Shown here: positions 6,531 to 9,599 of the stretch, piece by piece
Layout: each line of letters opens with the position of its first letter
Position numbering within the stretch: position 1 is the stretch's first letter
Assembly: GCA_034431435.1 (NCBI GenBank)
Contig: DAOUDG010000015.1
Span: forward strand, 1-9,599
Source: JAHCIE01 sp034431435
GTDB lineage: Bacteria; Chloroflexota; Anaerolineae; Epilineales; JAHCIE01
DNA: 9,599 bases
Direction: 5' to 3'
The notes under the pieces: model-generated
The model's database searches: none
Told to the model about the DNA's origin: nothing
What the model saw: the letters and a program-made list of their open reading frames with translations, nothing else
Made by a program: the position numbers and the translations under genes

Positions 6531-6596
6531 GCAAACCGGCCTCGATGACCCTGCGCGAGCAACCTTCGGCTGATTCGTCGCGGGCCTGGTCCAACA

Positions 6597-6625
6597 TTGA
6601 CGCCATGCCCGCCTGCGGGTAGACT
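6597..6625 (+). promoter_or_regulatory. Candidate promoter of the DEAD-box helicase gene
   Basis: TTGACG (6597-6602) and TAGACT (6620-6625) are 17 bp apart. The spacer contains CCCGCCTGCGGG (6608-6619), a 5-bp inverted repeat around CT that could bind a regulator or be chance in GC-rich DNA. The start would be near 6632, giving a leader of about 50 nt with a purine-rich Shine-Dalgarno region at 6668-6682. Confidence 0.55.
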
Positions 6626-6684
6626 GAGACGCCGCAAGAAGAGAGCGGTTGGCTGGATGGGCTGAAGGGAGAGGGGCGAGGGTC

Positions 6685-8436
6685 ATGGACAGTATTCAAG
6701 CGACGAACGACAGCGCGCCGCCGCCTGACGGCTTTGCCGCCCTGGGGCTGAGCGAGCCACTACTCAAGGCGATTGCGGAGTTGGGCTACGAAGCCCCAAC
6801 ACCTATTCAGGCCCAGACCATCGGCCGCCTCATGGCTGGTCAGGACGTCATCGGTCAGGCCCAGACGGGGACGGGCAAGACGGCCGCCTTCGCCCTGCCC
6901 ATGCTGGAGCGCGTCGATCCCAGCGTGCGCCAGGTACAGGCCATCGTGCTCACGCCGACGCGAGAGTTGGCAGTCCAGGTGGCCGAGGCGGTCCACCGCT
7001 ATGGCCGCTATCGCGGCGTCAGCGTGCTGCCGATCTACGGCGGCCAGCCCATCGAGCGGCAGCTGCGCGCTCTACGCCAGGGCGTCCACGTTGTTATCGG
7101 CACGCCGGGCCGCGTCATGGACCATCTGCGGCGCGGCAGCCTCGATCTATCCCGTGTCAAGTACGTTGTCCTGGATGAGGCCGACGAGATGCTGGATATG
7201 GGCTTCATCGAGGACATGGAGTGGATTCTCGACCACCTGCCCGCCGAGCGCCAGACGGCCCTGTTCTCGGCAACCATGCCCGACGCCATCCAGGCGTTGG
7301 CCCACAAGCACTTGCGCGAGCCTGCCACCATCACCATCGCCGGCGACAAGATGACGGTGCCGCAGATCGAGCAGCGCTACTACGACGTAGCGCCCGCCCA
7401 CAAGCTCAATGCCCTGGCGACCATCCTCGACCACGAGGCGCCGGGCGCGGCCATCATCTTTACCCGCACCAAAGTCGCCGCCGCCGAGCTGACAGAGAGC
7501 CTGAGCGGACGCGGCTACTCTGTTGACGCGCTGCACGGCGACATGAACCAGGCCATGCGCGATAGCGTCATGCGTCGCTTCCGCGATGGCGCAGTGGAGA
7601 TTCTGGTCGCGACCGATGTGGCGGCGCGCGGCCTGGACATCGAGAACGTCAGCCACGTGATCAACTACGACATCCCCAATGACCCCGAGGCCTACGTTCA
7701 CCGCGTCGGCCGCACGGGCCGCGCTGGCCGCGCCGGCACGGCCATCACCCTGGTCACGCCCCGCGAGCGGCGACTGTTGCGCGACATCGAGCGCATGACG
7801 GGGGCGCGCATCAAGCCGGTGAAGCTGCCCACCCGCGCTGATGTAGCCGCGCGGCGTGTCGAAGCCCTCAAGTCCACGGTGCGCGAGCGCGTCGGCCAGG
7901 GCGACCTGGAACCTTACCTGGCCCTGGTCGATAGCCTGACCGACGACCTGGACCTGGCCGAGGTGGCCGCAGCGACGCTCAGCCTGCTGGCGAACGCTGA
8001 CCGGCGCGGGCCGCTGGTGCTGGTAGAGGAAGAAGAGACACCTGTCGAGGAGTCGCGAGCGGGGACGGGCACGGTGCGCCTGTTCATCGACGCCGGGCGG
8101 AAGGACGGCGTGCGGCCGGCCGACATCGTGGGGGCCATTGCCAACGAGGCGCGGGTGCCGGGACGCGAGATTGGCGCCATCGACATCTACGACCGCTTCT
8201 CCTTCGTCGACATCCCGGAGCGCTACCGGGATGCCGTGCTGGCCGCCATGAGCCGCACGACGCTCGTCGGCCAGCCGGTGACGATCAAGGTGGCGCGGCC
8301 GGAGAATGATTTGTCGCCCCGCGATGAACTACCCCGGCGGCGCGGCCCGCGCCCCGGCGGCCCCCGGCCTGGTGGCCCGCCGCCGCGTCCGACCTGGCGC
8401 GGCAGCCGGCCGCCGCAACGCCGGCCGGGACGCTAG
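6685..8436 (+). CDS. DEAD-box ATP-dependent RNA helicase with DbpA-type RNA-binding domain
   Basis: A 583-residue helicase of the CsdA/DeaD type. Motifs appear in order: F17 and PTPIQ (38-42) of the Q motif, AQTGTGKT (59-66, Walker A), PTREL (91-95), GG (119-120), TPGR (140-143), DEAD (164-167), SAT (195-197), IIFTRT (257-262), ATDVAARGLD (309-318) and HRVGRTGRAGR (339-349). After the RecA-like core comes a helical linker (about 384-440) and an RNA-recognition domain of the DbpA/CsdA type (462-537, TVRLFIDAGRKDGVRPADI and IGAIDIYDRFSFVDI). The protein ends in a basic, Pro/Arg/Gly-rich tail (550-583). Such proteins unwind short RNA duplexes with ATP in ribosome assembly, mRNA decay and cold adaptation; the specific role here is inferred. 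The ATG at 6685 is preferred over a TTG at 6649, which would take in the purine-rich Shine-Dalgarno region. Confidence 0.95.
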   Translation: MDSIQATNDSAPPPDGFAALGLSEPLLKAIAELGYEAPTPIQAQTIGRLMAGQDVIGQAQTGTGKTAAFALPMLERVDPSVRQVQAIVLTPTRELAVQVAEAVHRYGRYRGVSVLPIYGGQPIERQLRALRQGVHVVIGTPGRVMDHLRRGSLDLSRVKYVVLDEADEMLDMGFIEDMEWILDHLPAERQTALFSATMPDAIQALAHKHLREPATITIAGDKMTVPQIEQRYYDVAPAHKLNALATILDHEAPGAAIIFTRTKVAAAELTESLSGRGYSVDALHGDMNQAMRDSVMRRFRDGAVEILVATDVAARGLDIENVSHVINYDIPNDPEAYVHRVGRTGRAGRAGTAITLVTPRERRLLRDIERMTGARIKPVKLPTRADVAARRVEALKSTVRERVGQGDLEPYLALVDSLTDDLDLAEVAAATLSLLANADRRGPLVLVEEEETPVEESRAGTGTVRLFIDAGRKDGVRPADIVGAIANEARVPGREIGAIDIYDRFSFVDIPERYRDAVLAAMSRTTLVGQPVTIKVARPENDLSPRDELPRRRGPRPGGPRPGGPPPRPTWRGSRPPQRRPGR

Positions 8437-8618
8437 GCGGCGGCAGATGTGACTCGAGTCGCCGCCCACTCGGCCATCAGTTTGCGGACGCCGGGCGTAA
8501 AGGCAACATGGCGCAGGCGGCTATGCATCTTGCCCGACGGGATACCTGCCGGCTGAGATGACGTGACGTATAGGTGGTGGGTTGTGTTGGGGAGGACACG
8601 CAGCTCGTAGCGCGAGTG
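8433..8618 (-). other. Open, coding-looking stretch in frame after the carbonic anhydrase stop
   Basis: After the TAA at 8621-8619 the same minus-strand frame stays open for 61 codons to a TAG at 8433-8435. It includes RYELRVLPNTTHHLYVTSSQ and, further on, RLRHVAFTPGVRKLMAEWA. Its third codon positions are mostly G or C. The only ATG that could start a separate gene here (MHSRL) would give about 31 residues. It may be the remnant of a lost gene or an unannotated short gene; no family is recognised and it could be chance. I mark it because the region between the convergent helicase and carbonic anhydrase genes holds nothing else clear. Confidence 0.25.
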
Positions 8619-9281
8619 TTAGCCCCTTCGAGCGCGCGCTGAATACGCCTCTACTGCCCTGGCGTACTCCCTGGGTAGTTCGTCGGCGGCGGTGACGCAC
8701 AGTCCGAGGTCCTGCAAGAGGCCATCGGCGATGGCGTAGATCCAACCGTGGACGGCTAGCTCCTGGCCGCGCTCCCACGCGCCGCGCACGACGGTCGTCT
8801 CGCACATTTGGCGCACCTGCTCGATAACGTTCAGCTCGCATAGCAAGTCCAGGCGCTGCTCCTCGCCCTCGACGGCGGAGAGCAGCGCCGCGTGTTTCGC
8901 CATGACGTCGCGCACGCTGCGCAGCCAGTTGTCGGCCAGACCCAGGCGCGCATCACGCAAGGCGGCGCGGACACCGCCGCAGCCGTAATGGCCGCACACG
9001 ATGATGTGCTGAACCTGGAGAGCTTCGACGGCAAACTGTACTACCGACAGGCAGTTGAGGTCGGTCTGAACGACGAGATTGGCGATGTTGCGGTGCACGA
9101 AAATCTCACCCGGCATCAGCCCGGTGATTTCAGTGGCGGGCACGCGGCTGTCGGAGCAACCGATCCACAGGTAGGTCGGGGTATGCTGCTCGACCAGGCG
9201 CTGGAAGAACTCAGGCTCGCGCTCGGTCAGCGACCGTGCCCAGGTGCGGTTGTTGGCGAGAAGATGGTCCAGGGCGCTCAT
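8619..9281 (-). CDS. Beta-class carbonic anhydrase
   Basis: A 220-residue zinc enzyme interconverting CO2 and bicarbonate in the cytoplasm. The four classical positions are visible: Cys42 and the Asp44-Arg46 pair in WIGCSDSRVPATEI (39-52), and His98 and Cys101 in VCGHYGCGGVRAAL (95-108). FVHRNIANLV (61-70) and the LSVVQFAVEALQVQHI segment (78-93) are family hallmarks, as is VVRGAWERGQELAVHGWIYA (164-183) near the end. Length is usual for bacterial beta carbonic anhydrases. The N-terminus MSALDHLLANNRTWA fits the family start well, so the ATG at 9281 is secure although no Shine-Dalgarno motif precedes it. It is monocistronic. No bicarbonate transporter, carboxysome or cyanase gene is near, so the linked pathway is not shown. 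Confidence 0.95.
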   Translation of the reverse strand: MSALDHLLANNRTWARSLTEREPEFFQRLVEQHTPTYLWIGCSDSRVPATEITGLMPGEIFVHRNIANLVVQTDLNCLSVVQFAVEALQVQHIIVCGHYGCGGVRAALRDARLGLADNWLRSVRDVMAKHAALLSAVEGEEQRLDLLCELNVIEQVRQMCETTVVRGAWERGQELAVHGWIYAIADGLLQDLGLCVTAADELPREYARAVEAYSARARRG

Positions 9282-9290
9282 AGTGGATGA

Positions 9291-9318
9291 AGTGTACCGA
9301 TGGCGATATGGGCGTCAA
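9291..9318 (-). promoter_or_regulatory. Promoter of the carbonic anhydrase gene, predicted leaderless
   Basis: On the minus strand TTGACG (9318-9313) and TACACT (9296-9291) are 16 bp apart. Only 9 nt separate the -10 from the ATG at 9281, so transcription would start about 2-4 nt before the ATG or at it. The absence of any Shine-Dalgarno sequence agrees with a leaderless mRNA. Confidence 0.6.
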
Positions 9319-9361
9319 GGGGACTCGCGCCCGCCATGCGGCCCCATCGAGTGACACGTAA

Positions 9362-9392
9362 CGGGGGGAGCCTACTCGATAGGCTCCCCCCG
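9362..9392 (-). terminator. Strong hairpin downstream of the Pro/Thr-rich gene, likely terminator
   Basis: A perfect 12-bp stem (CGGGGGGAGCCT at 9362-9373 with its complement at 9381-9392) closes a 7-nt loop. It lies 26 bp past the stop of the minus-strand gene at 9419 and upstream of the carbonic anhydrase promoter, where a terminator is expected. No clear U-run follows on either strand, so termination strength is uncertain. Confidence 0.6.
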
Positions 9393-9418
9393 CGCGCGGT
9401 TGACAAACGGTGCGTCGC

Positions 9419-9599
9419 CTAGGGCTTGGGCGTCGCGGCGGGTGCGGCCTGGGTCGCAGCCGGTTGGGTCGGTGCGGCCTGCGTCGGCGGCGGCGGGTTG
9501 GTCGGCGGCGGCGCGGGCGTGTCGGCCGGCTCGGGGGTATTGGTCGGCTTCGGCACGCGCGTCGGCGGCGCGATGACCGTCGGCTGCGGCGCGGGGGTG
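9419..9599 (-). CDS. C-terminal Pro/Thr/Ala-rich tail of a truncated gene
   Basis: The minus strand is open from the right edge to a TAG at 9421-9419 (59 residues visible). The residues are almost only Pro, Thr and Ala, with PTRVPKPTNTPEP, then PPPPTQAAPTQ and a final AAPAATPKP. Low-complexity tails of this kind are frequent in secreted or membrane-anchored proteins of Chloroflexota, where they act as wall- or surface-spanning linkers. The functional domain lies outside the window, so no activity can be assigned. Reading-frame choice is supported by the P/T/A composition, the hairpin just after the stop and the lack of a gene on the other strand. Confidence 0.65.
   Translation of the reverse strand, partial: TPAPQPTVIAPPTRVPKPTNTPEPADTPAPPPTNPPPPTQAAPTQPAATQAAPAATPKP

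Noticed and set aside
7147..7701. Minus-strand open frame of 184 codons inside the helicase gene
   Set aside because: It is the complement of conserved helicase motifs and has no domain of its own.
8436..8466. Hairpin GGCGGCG/CGCCGCC at the helicase stop codon as a terminator
   Set aside because: The stem is only 7 bp with a 17-nt loop and no U-run follows. This is expected often by chance at this GC content.
8521..8841. Minus-strand open frame of 106 codons at the end of the carbonic anhydrase gene
   Set aside because: Most of it is an alternate frame of the carbonic anhydrase, with Arg-rich shadow composition.
9421..9599. G-rich plus strand as a possible G-quadruplex region
   Set aside because: The GGG runs are too widely spaced, and the bias is explained by the Pro codons on the minus strand.

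Overview
The window is GC-rich bacterial DNA with tightly packed genes on both strands. No rRNA, tRNA or CRISPR was seen. The right edge cuts a protein tail made almost only of Pro, Thr and Ala (containing PTNTPEP). Such tails are common in secreted proteins of Chloroflexota. Together with the gene set (PGM1-type ligase, DEAD-box helicase with a DbpA domain, IS481-type transposase) this suggests a Chloroflexota-like bacterium. The taxonomic call is an inference and is only moderately secure.

Layout. Positions 1-401 (minus) hold the N-terminal part of an IS481-type transposase that runs off the left edge. To its right, 439-572 is a nested, concentric inverted repeat that looks like insertion-sequence ends arranged head to head. 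A small DHFR/RibD-fold reductase follows at 753-1340 (+). It converges, with overlapping stop codons, on a two-gene minus-strand operon: a Gfo/Idh/MocA oxidoreductase (1741-2742) and then an NTF2/SnoaL-like protein (1337-1732). A divergent intergenic region (2743-2905) carries a strong sigma70-type promoter for a rightward operon. That operon encodes an ATP-grasp ligase resembling PGM1-related peptide ligases (2906-4495), a three-helix membrane protein overlapping it by ATGA (4492-5139) and a DedA-family membrane protein (5209-5934). The DedA gene runs into a convergent RidA-family gene (5924-6418, minus) with an 11-bp overlap.

The right third holds a DEAD-box RNA helicase with its own promoter (6685-8436, +), a beta-class carbonic anhydrase on the minus strand (8619-9281) whose promoter sits so close to its ATG that the transcript is probably leaderless, a strong hairpin (9362-9392), and the Pro/Thr-rich C-terminus of a truncated minus-strand gene (9419-9599).

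Most genes are ordinary housekeeping or metabolic families. The least explained parts are the ATP-grasp ligase coupled to an unnamed membrane protein, the nested palindrome beside the transposase, and a coding-looking stretch in frame after the carbonic anhydrase stop. Starts were chosen by Shine-Dalgarno motifs and family boundaries. Promoter calls come from reading hexamers and spacing by eye.
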